A stretch of 64,000 bases of DNA from JAHEIJ01 sp040235565 (GCA_040235565.1 JBECLA010000134.1:17285-81284); one strand, 5' to 3'. Shown: positions 1 through 9,707, counted from the first letter of the stretch. Numbers and translations are program-made. The notes: generated from the sequence alone by a model not told the origin.

Positions 1-298
1 AGGTGCCTGCAAAATAGTGGCACTGTTCCGGTTTGATGATACAACTGTCGCACTGGGCCAGGGATTGAAAGCAGGGATAACAGTAACCCTGGTTGAAGCT
101 TTTGCTGGTTTTTCGACCGCAGGCAACGCAGTTGATTTCATTGAGATAGGTCAGGGAGATGGCGGAGCCAATCAACGGGTTCAATGCTACCATCTCGTCG
201 CCAATGGGCAGATGGTATTGCACGTTCTCATCGAGTGAAGTGGCGAGTTTTTGGATATTGCCTGATTGTTCCATCCGGACATTTTCGCATATTTCCAT
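1..298 (-). CDS. DUF2797 family protein, N-terminal part (cut by window edge)
   Basis: Translating the minus strand from 298 gives an open frame running off the left edge. It contains the block CGRKTSKSFNQGYCYPCF followed by QCDSCIIKPEQCHYFAGT. These paired CxxC and CxxCH-like Cys/His groups are the hallmark of the N-terminal half of DUF2797 proteins and probably bind a metal. The segment before it (YHLPIGDEMVALNPLIG) also fits that family. The function is unknown. The start could be ATG at 298 or ATG at 274, since neither has a clear ribosome binding site. The gene diverges from lpxD at 428. Confidence 0.8.
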   Translation of the reverse strand, partial: MEICENVRMEQSGNIQKLATSLDENVQYHLPIGDEMVALNPLIGSAISLTYLNEINCVACGRKTSKSFNQGYCYPCFQSLAQCDSCIIKPEQCHYFAGT

Positions 299-427
299 TA
301 GCGGGAATACCAACAGCAGAGTGATTACCAATATCAGTTAATGTGTCCGAGAGCGTAGAAAATGATATCGTGGCGTGCTGCACTGACGGACTTACAGACT
401 GAACCATCATAAGCGGGAGAATTCACA

Positions 428-1495
428 ATGGAAATACAAGCCGCCCAGATATTTGCGGACTTCAAGCAAAACGGCATTCTGGATGCCATGGTGGGAAGTG
501 ATACGCTGATCACCGGTATTGCGCCGATTGAAAATTGTGGCGCCGGTGATCTGGTGTTCGTAGAAAAGGCGGAGCTTGTTGAGACTGCCAAATCAGCAAA
601 ACCCGCCGCGGTGGTGACAACGCCGGTATTGCTCGACCTTTTTACGGATATGCCTGATTGCGCGGTATTTATTTCATCCAATGTCCGTCTGGCCCAGGCC
701 ATGTTGCGACAGTCCTATGTTGATCGTGATTTGTATCACACAGAATGGCCGCGGATTCATCCTGCGGCTGTCATTCATGATTCCGTGTCAGTACCTGGTG
801 ACGCGGTGATCGGGCCAGGGGCAGTACTGGGGCGTAATGTTCATGTCGGCCGGCGAGCAGTGATCATGGCCAATAGTGTGGTTGAAGATAACGCGCACAT
901 CGGCGATGAAACTGTGCTGCATCCCAATGTGGTTGTTGGCTACAACTGCGAAATCGGTGCACGTTGTATTATTAAATCCGGCTGCATCATCGGCATGGAA
1001 GGTTTTGGCTTTGCCCAGGATGAGCGACGCAAGAGTTACCGTATTCCACAACTGGGCAAGGTGGTTATCGAGGATGATGTTGTGCTGGGAGCCAATTGTA
1101 CTCTGGATCGCGCGACCTTTGCTGAAACCCGCATATGTTCCGGCGTCAAGATAGATACGCTGTGTCATATCGCCCATAATGTCATCGTGGATGAGGATGT
1201 CATTATTGCTTCACAGACGAGTATTGCCGGTTCAACATATATCGGCAAGCGTGTCCTGATGAGTGGACAGACCGGGGTGCTTGATCACCTGGCTATCAGT
1301 GATGACGTCGTACTGGTCCAGCGCGCGGGGGTCATCAGTGACATCGACAAGCCAGGGATGTATGCCGGACACCCCTTGCAACCGCTGCGCCAGTATTTCA
1401 AAAATGCGTCGCTGCTGATGAAACTGGCTGATATGAAAAAGCGCCTTGATAGGCTGGAAAAATGCACACCAGGCGACAAAACAAAGGCGGATTGA
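428..1495 (+). CDS. lpxD: UDP-3-O-acylglucosamine N-acyltransferase
   Basis: LpxD transfers a 3-hydroxyacyl chain from acyl-carrier protein to UDP-3-O-acyl-glucosamine, the third step of lipid A synthesis. The 355-residue product has the usual N-terminal uridine-binding domain (about 1-105) and then a long left-handed beta-helix of hexapeptide repeats (about 110-310). The catalytic histidine sits in CHIAHN (His250, matching His239 of E. coli). The C-terminal helix (KLADMKKRLDRLEK) fits the trimeric enzyme. Unlike the usual genomic position, it is not beside bamA, skp, fabZ or lpxA. It could therefore be a second copy or a relocated single one. Confidence 0.93.
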   Translation: MEIQAAQIFADFKQNGILDAMVGSDTLITGIAPIENCGAGDLVFVEKAELVETAKSAKPAAVVTTPVLLDLFTDMPDCAVFISSNVRLAQAMLRQSYVDRDLYHTEWPRIHPAAVIHDSVSVPGDAVIGPGAVLGRNVHVGRRAVIMANSVVEDNAHIGDETVLHPNVVVGYNCEIGARCIIKSGCIIGMEGFGFAQDERRKSYRIPQLGKVVIEDDVVLGANCTLDRATFAETRICSGVKIDTLCHIAHNVIVDEDVIIASQTSIAGSTYIGKRVLMSGQTGVLDHLAISDDVVLVQRAGVISDIDKPGMYAGHPLQPLRQYFKNASLLMKLADMKKRLDRLEKCTPGDKTKAD

Positions 1496-1737
1496 TGAAT
1501 CCCGCAAGGCAGGAAGTCATCATCTTTCTGGCTGAACAGTGACAGTATGGATGGTGATTGCCGGATGCGTTGCCAGCAAATAATGAAAAGGATTTCGATA
1601 GCACAGCTATAGGTTGACTCTGAAAAAAATTGTTCACTGACCTCTTGTATTTCCCTGCAAAAAGCGTAATTTCGCAGGCTTGTTGGTCTCCTGACCTTAA
1701 TTTTCAGGAAAGGAGAGATCTTGACGGACAGGATGGT
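1496..1737. other. Intergenic, no gene seen
   Basis: This stretch lies between lpxD and the DUF155-like gene. A strong purine-rich Shine-Dalgarno-like run (AGGAAAGGAGAG, 1706-1717) lies about 20 bases before the ATG at 1738, which is too far for that start. The TTG at 1721 it would serve is in another frame. An in-frame TTG start at 1630 is possible but would add 36 residues that do not resemble the family. Confidence 0.4.
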
Positions 1738-2520
1738 ATGGAATTATTACAGCAAGAAAAATTTATCGGACGGGCATTTTTTGTCGGCCAACGATTGGAT
1801 TTACGTGCCTTTGAAAAAGGCAGCCGCCTCATGGTTTCCCCCTTGATGGTCCGTGCCGGGCCACAGGGCGCGGCAGTTTTGTTTCGTTACGGCGTGGTCG
1901 TGCTATTTGGGGTAAACGCCGTCGAAGAGACGGCGTTTCTCGATAATATACGCGGTTTTGTGGTGCAACCTTTTGCTGCGGTCGAGTCGGAAGAAGTTGA
2001 CCTGGTGCGCGCCGCGGATGACGGCATTGATGGCAATCATATTCAGTTAAGTGAGTTTAATCTACAGCGCCTGCAGGTTGTGGCCGATGTGCTCGCCAAG
2101 AGTGTGGTGCTGGGCCATTATGAAGCCGCCCTGGCGCATACCTTTGATCGCATAGAACCGTTGGCCACCCGATTGCAGGCTGGCGCACGCTATATGTTCC
2201 AGAGTCGGGAATTACTGCGCCATATCGGGGAGGTCCTGCTGATTCAGAGCAAAATGGTTGGCCGGGTCGAGGTGAGCGAAAAACCCGAACTGTTATGGGA
2301 GCAACCCCAGTATGAACGTTTGTTTATGAGGCTGGAAGATGAATTTGAGTTAGGCGAACGGCATATGGCGCTGGAACGTAAGCTTGAGCTGGTTTCACGA
2401 ACCGCAGAAACCCTGCTGGAGCTGCTGCAGAACAGACGCACGCTACGCGTGGAATGGTATATTGTTATTCTGATCGTGGTGGAAATTATTCTGACGCTGT
2501 ATGAGTTATGGTGGCATTAA
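1738..2520 (+). CDS. DUF155 / RMD1-family protein with C-terminal membrane segment
   Basis: The 260-residue product from ATG 1738 resembles the DUF155 (RMD1/Sad1-interacting) family. An N-terminal domain has the pattern VLFRYGVVVLFGVNAVEE. A long helical middle region contains a run of charged heptads (about 150-235). The protein ends in one hydrophobic segment (VEWYIVILIVVEIILTLYEL), a tail anchor. Members are found in bacteria and in fungal or plant mitochondria. The biochemical role in bacteria is not established. The frame can be extended upstream to a TTG at 1630, but the family match begins around MELLQQEKF. The gene converges on hemE. Confidence 0.75.
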   Translation: MELLQQEKFIGRAFFVGQRLDLRAFEKGSRLMVSPLMVRAGPQGAAVLFRYGVVVLFGVNAVEETAFLDNIRGFVVQPFAAVESEEVDLVRAADDGIDGNHIQLSEFNLQRLQVVADVLAKSVVLGHYEAALAHTFDRIEPLATRLQAGARYMFQSRELLRHIGEVLLIQSKMVGRVEVSEKPELLWEQPQYERLFMRLEDEFELGERHMALERKLELVSRTAETLLELLQNRRTLRVEWYIVILIVVEIILTLYELWWH

Positions 2521-2562
2521 GGTCTGACAAGCGGGGAGGTTGTCGGTGCCTGAATAAAGCTT

Positions 2563-2581
2563 GCTCTGTCGAAGACAGAGC
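2563..2581. terminator. Stem-loop between convergent genes
   Basis: GCTCTGTC and GACAGAGC form a perfect 8-bp stem with a 3-base loop between the DUF155-like gene and hemE. It touches the last base of the hemE stop codon. There is no long T-run on either side, so it is only a probable bidirectional terminator or 3'-end stabiliser. Confidence 0.4.
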
Positions 2582-3645
2582 TATTGATGATACGCCTGGC
2601 TTAACTCGTGGACGGCTTCAATGAAGACTCTGGCGTGCTCCGGATCCACATGTTGATGGATGCCATGACCAAGATTGAAAACATGCCCCGAGCCTTTGCC
2701 ATAACTGTCGAGAATAAACGCGACTTCCTGGCGGATTCGTTCCGGTGAGGAATACAGCACACAGGGATCCATATTACCTTGCAGCGCAACCTTGTCACCT
2801 ACACGTTTGCGGGCAAGACCGATATCCAGGGTCCAGTCGAGTCCAAGAGCGTCTGCGCCACTTTCTGCCTGATCTTCCAGCCACTGACAACCACCTTTGC
2901 TGAACATGATTACGGGGATTCGCTGTCCCTCATGTTCGCGTTGTAAGCCTTCGATGATTTGCTGCATGTAATGCAGAGAGAATTCCTTGTAATCCCGGGT
3001 TGTCAGCACGCCACCCCAGGTATCAAAAATCATCACGGCTTGTGCACCGCTTTCGATCTGTGCGTTCAGATAAGCGGTTACCGCACGCGCCAGTACATCC
3101 AGCAGCCGATGCATTAATGCCGGTTGTTCATACAACATGCCTTTACAGATATGAAAGTCCTTGCTGCTACCACCCTCCACCATGTAAGTCACCAGGGTCC
3201 AGGGGCTACCGGAAAAACCAATCAAAGGTACCCGGCCATCAAGTTCGCGCCGGATCATACTGACCGCATCCATGACATAGCCAAGATCATAATGCATGTC
3301 CGGTACACCCAGTTTCTCTACATCGGTGGTTGTTCGGATCGGGTTTTCGAAACGCGGGCCCTCCCCTTCAGAAAAATACAGACCGAGTCCCATGGCATCG
3401 GGAATTGTCAGGATATCGGAAAACAGAATGGCTGCATCCAGATGAAAACGATCCAGTGGTTGTAATGTGACTTCGGTTGCCAGTTCCGGGGTTTTGCACA
3501 GAGTCAGGAAGTCGCCGGCTTTTTTACGGGTTGCGCGATATTCAGGCAGGTAGCGGCCAGCCTGACGCATCATCCACACTGGCGTCATATCAACAGGTTG
3601 TTTTAACAGGGCACGCAGAAAGCGATCGTTTTTCAGTTTGGTCAT
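2581..3645 (-). CDS. hemE: Uroporphyrinogen decarboxylase
   Basis: HemE removes the four acetate carboxyls of uroporphyrinogen III to give coproporphyrinogen III in haem synthesis, without a cofactor. The 354-residue length is normal. The N-terminal signature PVWMMRQAGRYLPEY carries the substrate-binding arginines. The GFSGSPWTLVTYMVEG block and the FNLGHGI motif near the C-terminus are also typical. It lies downstream of gltB-gltD on the same strand, the same order as in Pseudomonas. Supplying haem fits the cytochrome-rich content of the window. Confidence 0.97.
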   Translation of the reverse strand: MTKLKNDRFLRALLKQPVDMTPVWMMRQAGRYLPEYRATRKKAGDFLTLCKTPELATEVTLQPLDRFHLDAAILFSDILTIPDAMGLGLYFSEGEGPRFENPIRTTTDVEKLGVPDMHYDLGYVMDAVSMIRRELDGRVPLIGFSGSPWTLVTYMVEGGSSKDFHICKGMLYEQPALMHRLLDVLARAVTAYLNAQIESGAQAVMIFDTWGGVLTTRDYKEFSLHYMQQIIEGLQREHEGQRIPVIMFSKGGCQWLEDQAESGADALGLDWTLDIGLARKRVGDKVALQGNMDPCVLYSSPERIRQEVAFILDSYGKGSGHVFNLGHGIHQHVDPEHARVFIEAVHELSQAYHQ

Positions 3646-3681
3646 GATGTTGTTATTAAAATTGCATGGCGACTGACTCGA

Positions 3682-3695
3682 TTCTGAATTCAGAA
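3682..3695. other. 14-bp perfect palindrome between gltD and hemE
   Basis: TTCTGAATTCAGAA is a perfect 14-base palindrome about 40 bases upstream of the hemE start. It could be an operator for a dimeric regulator or a chance inverted repeat. No known regulator site is assigned. Confidence 0.3.
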
Positions 3696-3746
3696 CCTTG
3701 CCATGTGATTGCGGGTGAGCACGTCATGTCACCCTTTCCTGTTCAG

Positions 3747-5153
3747 TCAGACTTCAAGATAATCGAGTATTCCTTCAGCCGCCTCGCGCCCTTCAAACAC
3801 CGCTGTGACGACCAGATCCGAACCCCGCACCATGTCGCCACCGGCAAAAACCCTGGGATTGGTGGTTTGATGTTTGTAGGTCTGATCTTCCGGTGCGATG
3901 ACGCGACCGCGTTCATCGGTATCAATCCCTGCCTCCGTCAGCCAGTCTGCCGGACTGGGACGGAAGCCAAAAGCGATGATCACCCGATCCGCCATGATAA
4001 TTTCCTCCGAACCCGGGACTGGCTCCGGCCGACGACGGCCGCGCTCATCGGGTTCGCCCAGCTGGGTGGTCACTACCTTGACGCCTTCGACGCGATCGGT
4101 GCCGACGATTTCAATGGGCTGGCGGTTCCACAGGAACTGTACCCCTTCTTCCTTGGCGTTGGCGACCTCGCGTTTGGAGCCGGGCATATTGGCCTCATCA
4201 CGTCGGTAGGCACAGGTGACGGAGCTGGCACCCTGACGGATCGAGGTGCGATTACAATCCATGGCAGTATCACCGCCGCCCAGTACCACCACATGTTTTC
4301 CATCCATATTAATGAAATCAGCCGGATCCTTTTCCAGGCCAAGGCAGCGGTTCACATTTGAGATCAGGAAAGGCAGGGCTTCATACACGCCGGTAAGATC
4401 TTCACCGGGAAAGCCCCCTTTCATATAGGTATAGGTGCCGGTGCCCATAAACACGGCATCATACTCATCGAGCAACTGTTGCAGCTGGATATCCTTGCCG
4501 ACGTCGGTATTGAGTCGGAACTCAACGCCCATTTGTTGCATGACCGCACGGCGGTTTTTCACCACCTCTTTTTCCAGCTTGAACTCGGGGATGCCAAAGG
4601 TCAGCAGTCCGCCGATTTCTTCATAGCGATCATATACAACCGGTTTGACACCATTGCGGATCAACACATCGGCACAACCCAGGCCGGCAGGCCCGGCGCC
4701 AATGACGGCAACTTTTTTACCCGTGTCCCGGACCTGAGAGAGATCCGGCCGCCAGCCCTGGGAGAAGGCCGTATCGCTGATGTATTTTTCAATGGCGCCG
4801 ATGGTTACGGCACCAAAACCGTCGTTCAGCGTACAGGCACCCTCGCATAGACGGTCTTGCGGGCAGACGCGACCACAGATTTCCGGTAAGGAATTGGTGC
4901 GGTGGGAGAGTTCAGCCGCTTCCTGGATATTGCCTTCCGCCACCAGTTTGAGCCAGTTGGGGATGTAGTTATGGACCGGACATTTCCATTCGCAATAGGG
5001 ATTACCGCAGGCCAGGCAACGATCCGCCTGATGCGCGGCCTGTTCGGCATTGAATTTACCGTAAATTTCCCGGTATTCCTTTTTCCGTTCATTCGCGGGC
5101 TTCTTGGGCGGGTCCTGTCGGGGGACCTGAACGAATTGAAAATTGTTACCCAT
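3747..5153 (-). CDS. gltD: Glutamate synthase (NADPH) small subunit
   Basis: GltD is the FAD-containing beta subunit that takes electrons from NADPH and passes them through iron-sulfur clusters to GltB, which makes glutamate from glutamine and 2-oxoglutarate. The 468-residue protein begins with the cysteine pattern CLACGNPYCEWKCPVHN and CGRVCPQDRLCEGAC for two [4Fe-4S] clusters. It then has an FAD-binding GxGxxG (AVIGAGPAGLGCA, about 150) and an NADPH-binding site (VVVLGGGDTAMDC, about 290). The AGGD motif near the C-terminus is also present. It follows gltB after an 81-base gap containing a strong stem-loop. Confidence 0.97.
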   Translation of the reverse strand: MGNNFQFVQVPRQDPPKKPANERKKEYREIYGKFNAEQAAHQADRCLACGNPYCEWKCPVHNYIPNWLKLVAEGNIQEAAELSHRTNSLPEICGRVCPQDRLCEGACTLNDGFGAVTIGAIEKYISDTAFSQGWRPDLSQVRDTGKKVAVIGAGPAGLGCADVLIRNGVKPVVYDRYEEIGGLLTFGIPEFKLEKEVVKNRRAVMQQMGVEFRLNTDVGKDIQLQQLLDEYDAVFMGTGTYTYMKGGFPGEDLTGVYEALPFLISNVNRCLGLEKDPADFINMDGKHVVVLGGGDTAMDCNRTSIRQGASSVTCAYRRDEANMPGSKREVANAKEEGVQFLWNRQPIEIVGTDRVEGVKVVTTQLGEPDERGRRRPEPVPGSEEIIMADRVIIAFGFRPSPADWLTEAGIDTDERGRVIAPEDQTYKHQTTNPRVFAGGDMVRGSDLVVTAVFEGREAAEGILDYLEV

Positions 5154-5182
5154 AATTCCAGTTTCACTTCTCTAGCTTGTGG

Positions 5183-5211
5183 CCTCTCAGCGCCACCATG
5201 ACGCTGAGAGG
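5183..5211 (-). promoter_or_regulatory. Stem-loop between gltB and gltD
   Basis: CCTCTCAGCG and CGCTGAGAGG form a perfect 10-bp stem around a 9-base loop in the middle of the gltB-gltD gap. No T-run follows on the minus strand, so full termination is unlikely. It may be an mRNA processing or stability element that sets the ratio of the two subunits. Confidence 0.45.
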
Positions 5212-5234
5212 TTTGAATTACACACGTCCGATGG

Positions 5235-8200
5235 TTAGGCAGCGCGCTGCAAATCTTCTAGTAGCGATTCCAGCGAGGCGGCTTTGGGTTTGACCAACCA
5301 GAATTTGCCAATTTCCTCGGCAAAATGATTGAGGATGTGCTGGCCGCGGTTGCTGCCGGTTTCGGCAACGAACTCCTCGATGACTTCACGCAGGTGATTG
5401 CGATAGGCTTCCATGTGTTCCGCACCGATACGTTGGATATCAACGTCCTGATTGGTGCAATCGACAAACGAATTGTCTTCGTCGTAGACATAGGCGAAAC
5501 CACCGGTCATGCCGGCACCGAAGTTGGTTCCGGTACCGCCAAGGACAGTAATCAACCCGCCGGTCATGTATTCGCAGCCATGATCACCCACACCTTCGAC
5601 AACGGCATGGCAACCGGAATTGCGCACCCCGAAACGTTCACCGGCCGTGCCCGAGGCAAACAGCTTGCCACCGGTCGCACCATAGAGACAGGTATTGCCC
5701 ATGATGGGGGTGGTTGCGGTTTCAAAGCGGCTGCTGTCCGGATGGTGTAATACCAGCTTGCCACCCGCCATACCCTTGCCGACGTAATCGTTGGCGTCAC
5801 CATCCAGGTACATATGCAGGCCACCGGCATTCCACACCCCAAAGCTCTGCCCGGCGGTGCCGGTCAATTTCAGGATGATAGGGGCAGCTTCCATCCCGAG
5901 GTTACCATGGCGCACGGCGATTTCACCGGACAGACGCGCGCCGACAGAACGATGGGTGTTGTTCACACGATAGTGGTATTCACCACCGGCCTTGTTTTCA
6001 ATCGCCTCAAGGGTATCGGCAACCATTTGTTCGGCCAATTCACCTTTATCGAAGGGTTCGTTCTTCGGAGCCGTACAAAACCGCGGCTTGTCATCACTTA
6101 CCCCGCCAGTGGACAAAATGGGGCTTAAATCCAGTGATTGTTGCTTGTCCGTTTCACCCTCCAGGATTTGCAGCAAGTCAGTTCGGCCGATCAGATCGGT
6201 GAGTTTGCGAATACCGAGTGATGCCATCAACTCGCGGACTTCCTCGGCAATAAAACGGAAGTAGTTCATCACCCATTCCACTTCGCCGCGATAATGCTCC
6301 ATGCGCAGGACATTATCCTGCGTGGCTACACCGGTGGCGCAGTTGTTGAGGTGACAGATCCGCAGGTACTTGCATCCCATGGCGATCATCGGCCCGGTAC
6401 CGAAGCCAAAACTTTCTGCGCCGAGGATAGCGGCCTTGATGATGTCCTGGCCGGTCTTCAGGCCCCCATCGGTCTGCAGCCGCACCTTGTCGCGCAGATT
6501 GTTGGCGCGCAACAGTTGATGGGTTTCCGTCAGGCCCAGCTCCCAGGGACTGCCGGCATACTTGACCGAAGTCAGTGGGCTGGCACCGGTGCCGCCGTCA
6601 TAACCGGAGATGGTGATCAGGTCGGCATAGGCCTTGGCGACCCCGGCGGCAATCGTCCCCACCCCGGCTTCGGCTACCAGCTTGACCGAGACCAGGCCGG
6701 CGGGATTCACCTGCTTGAGGTCAAAAATCAGTTGCGCCAGGTCTTCGATCGAGTAGATATCATGATGCGGCGGGGGCGAAATCAGCGAGACCCCGGGTTT
6801 GCAATAACGCAATTCAGCAATCAGGCTGTTAACCTTGTGGCCCGGTAATTGCCCCCCTTCCCCCGGCTTGGCGCCCTGGGCGATTTTGATCTGCATGACC
6901 TCGGCACTGCGCAGGTAGGCCGGCGTCACGCCAAAGCGACCGGAGGCAACCTGTTTGATCTTGGAGCGACGTTCGGTGCCATGGCGCCGGGGATCCTCGC
7001 CGCCTTCGCCGGAATTGGAGCGGGCACCCAGCCGGTTCATGGCCGCGGCGAGGGTTTCATGGGCCTCGGGTGACAGGGCACCGAGCGACATGGCCGCGGA
7101 ATCGAAACGTTTGACGATTGCTTCGATCGGTTCAACTTCGTCCAGACTGATCGGTTCTATGTCGTCGCGCAGTTGCAGCAAATCGCGCAGATTGATGGGT
7201 TTACGGTGATTTACCAGATTGGCGTATTGCTTGTATTTGGCATAATCGCCGGATTTCACCGCTTGCTGCATGGCTTGCACGACATCGGGATTGTAGGCGT
7301 GGTCTTCACCACCGTGGATGTACTTCAACAAACCGCCCTGTTCGATCGCCTTACGGTTGTTCCAGGCGTACTTGCACAGGGCCCGTTGATCGGCTTCCAG
7401 ATCCTCAAAACGGCTGCCCTGAATCCGGTTGGTGGTGCCGCTGAAGCACAGGTCCACCACATCCTGATGCAGGCCCACGGATTCGAACAACTGTGCGCCG
7501 CGGTAACTCGAGATGGTGGAAATGCCCATCTTGGAGGTGATTTTATAGAGCCCCTTGTTGATCCCCTGGCGGTATTGCCCATCCAGTTTGCAGGCATCCT
7601 GTTCGGTAATTTCACCGGAGCGAATGAGTTCGCGAATGACTTCGTATGCCAGGTAGGGATAAATGGCGGTCGCACCGTAACCAATCAGGGCGGCAAAGTG
7701 ATGCGGGTCACGAGCGGTAGCGGTTTCCACCACGATGTTGGCGTCACATCGTAAGCCGGCATTGATCAGGCGATGATGTACCGCGCCGGTAGCGAGCAAG
7801 GCATGCACCGGGACTGTCTCCGGACTGATATCAAAGTCCGTCAATAACAGGATAACTTTTCCTTCCTTCACCGCGGCAACGGCTTCGTCACAGATGGCCT
7901 CAATGGCATCACGCAATGACTGGGATGTCGGACGGTTGAGAGGAATGGTCTGCTGCGCGTAATCCGGATTGTCCTGTCCCAGAGCCAGCAATTGCTTGAA
8001 CTTGCTGGAAGAGAGCACCGGGGAGTCGACCAGCAGACGCGCCGCGTGTTCCGGGGTCTCTTCAAACATATTGCGTTCGCGTCCGAAGCAGGTTTCCAGG
8101 GACATGACAACCTGTTCGCGGATGGGATCGATCGGCGGATTGGTCACCTGGGCAAATTGCTGGCGGAAATAATCAAACGGTGAACGAACCCGGCGTGACA

Positions 8201-9707
8201 ATACCGGGAAGGGAGTGTCGTCACCCATGGAGCCAACGGCTTCCTGGCCATTTTCTGCCAGCACCCGAATGACCTGATCGCGTTCTTCAAAGCTGACCTG
8301 ATAGAGCTTCTGATAAATCTGAGCCTGATCGGGATTCAGGATGCTGTCACAGCTTTCCTCTTCCAGCTTTGATTCCAGCCGCAACGAATGCGCTTTCAGC
8401 CATTGCCGGTAGGGGTGGGCCTGTTTCAAATGGTTATCGATATCTTCCGGCAATAACAGCTCACCGGTATCGGTATCCACCGCAACCATCTGGCCGGGTT
8501 TGAGGCGTCCCTTGCTGACGACCTCTTCCGGCGTGTAGTCATAAACGCCGATCTCCGAGGCGAGGGTAATATGTCGATCCCTGGTCATTACCCAGCGGGC
8601 GGGACGGAGGCCGTTGCGGTCCATGGAGCAGGCGGCGTAACGGCCGTCGGTCAGGACAATGCCCGCCGGACCATCCCAGGGTTCCATATGCATGGAGTTG
8701 TATTCGTAAAATGCGCGCAGGTCGGCATCCAGCGTATTGACGTTTTGCCAGGCGGGCGGAATCAGTAGCCGCATGGCACGGAAAATATCGATACCGCCAG
8801 CCAGCAAAGCCTCCAGCATGTTGTCGAGGCTGTTGGAGTCCGAGCCGCTCAAGGAAACCAGTGGGCGCACATCTTCCATCGGGATGTGGGGCGTTTCGAA
8901 CTTGTGGCCGCGGGCAATCGACCAGTTGCGGTTGCCCTGCACGGTATTGATTTCTCCGTTGTGGGCCAGGTAGCGGAACGGCTGGGCCAGGCGCCATTGG
9001 GGCCAGGTATTGGTGGAGAAGCGTTGATGAAAGACTGCCAGCGCGGATTCCATCGCAGGGTTATTCAGATCCTGGTAGAACACCGGCAAATTGGCCGGCA
9101 TGACCAGCCCCTTGTAGGAAATCACCCTGGAAGACAGGCTCGGAATATAGAAAAACGCGTCGACCGGCTCAATCGCCTTTTCCGTACGACGGCGGGCTAT
9201 ATATAAATGGCGTTCAAAACTGACTTCATCCATGCCATCCACAGCATTAATGAAAATCTGTTCGATCCGCGGCAGGCTCTTGAGTGCTTCTTCACCACAT
9301 GCGCTCGGGTCGGTTGGCACATCACGCCATCCCAGGACGCTCAGGCCTTCTTGTTTCAGTTCGGCTTCCAGTGTCTGCCTGGCGGTCGCGGCTTTATCCG
9401 TATCCGGATTCAAAAACACCATCCCGACCGCATACTGATCTTTCAGCGTATAGCCGAGATCGTCGGCAAGGGAACGCAGGAAACTGTCCGGTTTTTTTAA
9501 GAGCAAGCCACAACCGTCACCGGTCTTGCCGTCGGCGGCGACGGCGCCACGGTGCGTCAAACGGGCCAGCGCCCCGATAGCGGTTTCGAGAAGCCAATGG
9601 CTCGGTTTGCCATCCATTTGGGCGATCAGACCAAAACCACAATTCTCGCGTTCAAACGCGGGTCGATACAGGCCAGTTGAGGGGGTATTCTGGTTACTCA
9701 CAATCAC
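5235..9707 (-). CDS. gltB: Glutamate synthase large subunit
   Basis: GltB hydrolyses glutamine in its N-terminal class II amidotransferase domain and channels ammonia to 2-oxoglutarate in the FMN/[3Fe-4S] domain, making glutamate. At 1490 residues it has the usual length. The catalytic cysteine is Cys23 (ENCGFGLIAQ), exposed after removal of a short propeptide. The FMN domain carries GGTGASPLTS, and the cluster ligands lie in GCKYLRICHLNNCATG. The C-terminal GXGXG beta-helix follows. The start codon is GTG, at 9707 or at 9701; no ATG is available before the catalytic Cys. It is the first gene of a gltB-gltD pair, with hemE downstream. Confidence 0.97.
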   Translation of the reverse strand: MIVSNQNTPSTGLYRPAFERENCGFGLIAQMDGKPSHWLLETAIGALARLTHRGAVAADGKTGDGCGLLLKKPDSFLRSLADDLGYTLKDQYAVGMVFLNPDTDKAATARQTLEAELKQEGLSVLGWRDVPTDPSACGEEALKSLPRIEQIFINAVDGMDEVSFERHLYIARRRTEKAIEPVDAFFYIPSLSSRVISYKGLVMPANLPVFYQDLNNPAMESALAVFHQRFSTNTWPQWRLAQPFRYLAHNGEINTVQGNRNWSIARGHKFETPHIPMEDVRPLVSLSGSDSNSLDNMLEALLAGGIDIFRAMRLLIPPAWQNVNTLDADLRAFYEYNSMHMEPWDGPAGIVLTDGRYAACSMDRNGLRPARWVMTRDRHITLASEIGVYDYTPEEVVSKGRLKPGQMVAVDTDTGELLLPEDIDNHLKQAHPYRQWLKAHSLRLESKLEEESCDSILNPDQAQIYQKLYQVSFEERDQVIRVLAENGQEAVGSMGDDTPFPVLSRRVRSPFDYFRQQFAQVTNPPIDPIREQVVMSLETCFGRERNMFEETPEHAARLLVDSPVLSSSKFKQLLALGQDNPDYAQQTIPLNRPTSQSLRDAIEAICDEAVAAVKEGKVILLLTDFDISPETVPVHALLATGAVHHRLINAGLRCDANIVVETATARDPHHFAALIGYGATAIYPYLAYEVIRELIRSGEITEQDACKLDGQYRQGINKGLYKITSKMGISTISSYRGAQLFESVGLHQDVVDLCFSGTTNRIQGSRFEDLEADQRALCKYAWNNRKAIEQGGLLKYIHGGEDHAYNPDVVQAMQQAVKSGDYAKYKQYANLVNHRKPINLRDLLQLRDDIEPISLDEVEPIEAIVKRFDSAAMSLGALSPEAHETLAAAMNRLGARSNSGEGGEDPRRHGTERRSKIKQVASGRFGVTPAYLRSAEVMQIKIAQGAKPGEGGQLPGHKVNSLIAELRYCKPGVSLISPPPHHDIYSIEDLAQLIFDLKQVNPAGLVSVKLVAEAGVGTIAAGVAKAYADLITISGYDGGTGASPLTSVKYAGSPWELGLTETHQLLRANNLRDKVRLQTDGGLKTGQDIIKAAILGAESFGFGTGPMIAMGCKYLRICHLNNCATGVATQDNVLRMEHYRGEVEWVMNYFRFIAEEVRELMASLGIRKLTDLIGRTDLLQILEGETDKQQSLDLSPILSTGGVSDDKPRFCTAPKNEPFDKGELAEQMVADTLEAIENKAGGEYHYRVNNTHRSVGARLSGEIAVRHGNLGMEAAPIILKLTGTAGQSFGVWNAGGLHMYLDGDANDYVGKGMAGGKLVLHHPDSSRFETATTPIMGNTCLYGATGGKLFASGTAGERFGVRNSGCHAVVEGVGDHGCEYMTGGLITVLGGTGTNFGAGMTGGFAYVYDEDNSFVDCTNQDVDIQRIGAEHMEAYRNHLREVIEEFVAETGSNRGQHILNHFAEEIGKFWLVKPKAASLESLLEDLQRAA

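Noticed and set aside
1630..1737. TTG start at 1630 for the DUF155-like protein
   Set aside because: The added 36 residues do not resemble the family and no ribosome binding site precedes the TTG.
3666..4361. 231-codon plus-strand frame opposite gltD
   Set aside because: Shadow of gltD; the opposite strand encodes a complete conserved enzyme.
5325..9206. Many open frames opposite gltB
   Set aside because: They are antisense shadows caused by codon bias; none has a ribosome binding site or recognisable domain, while the gltB frame matches throughout.
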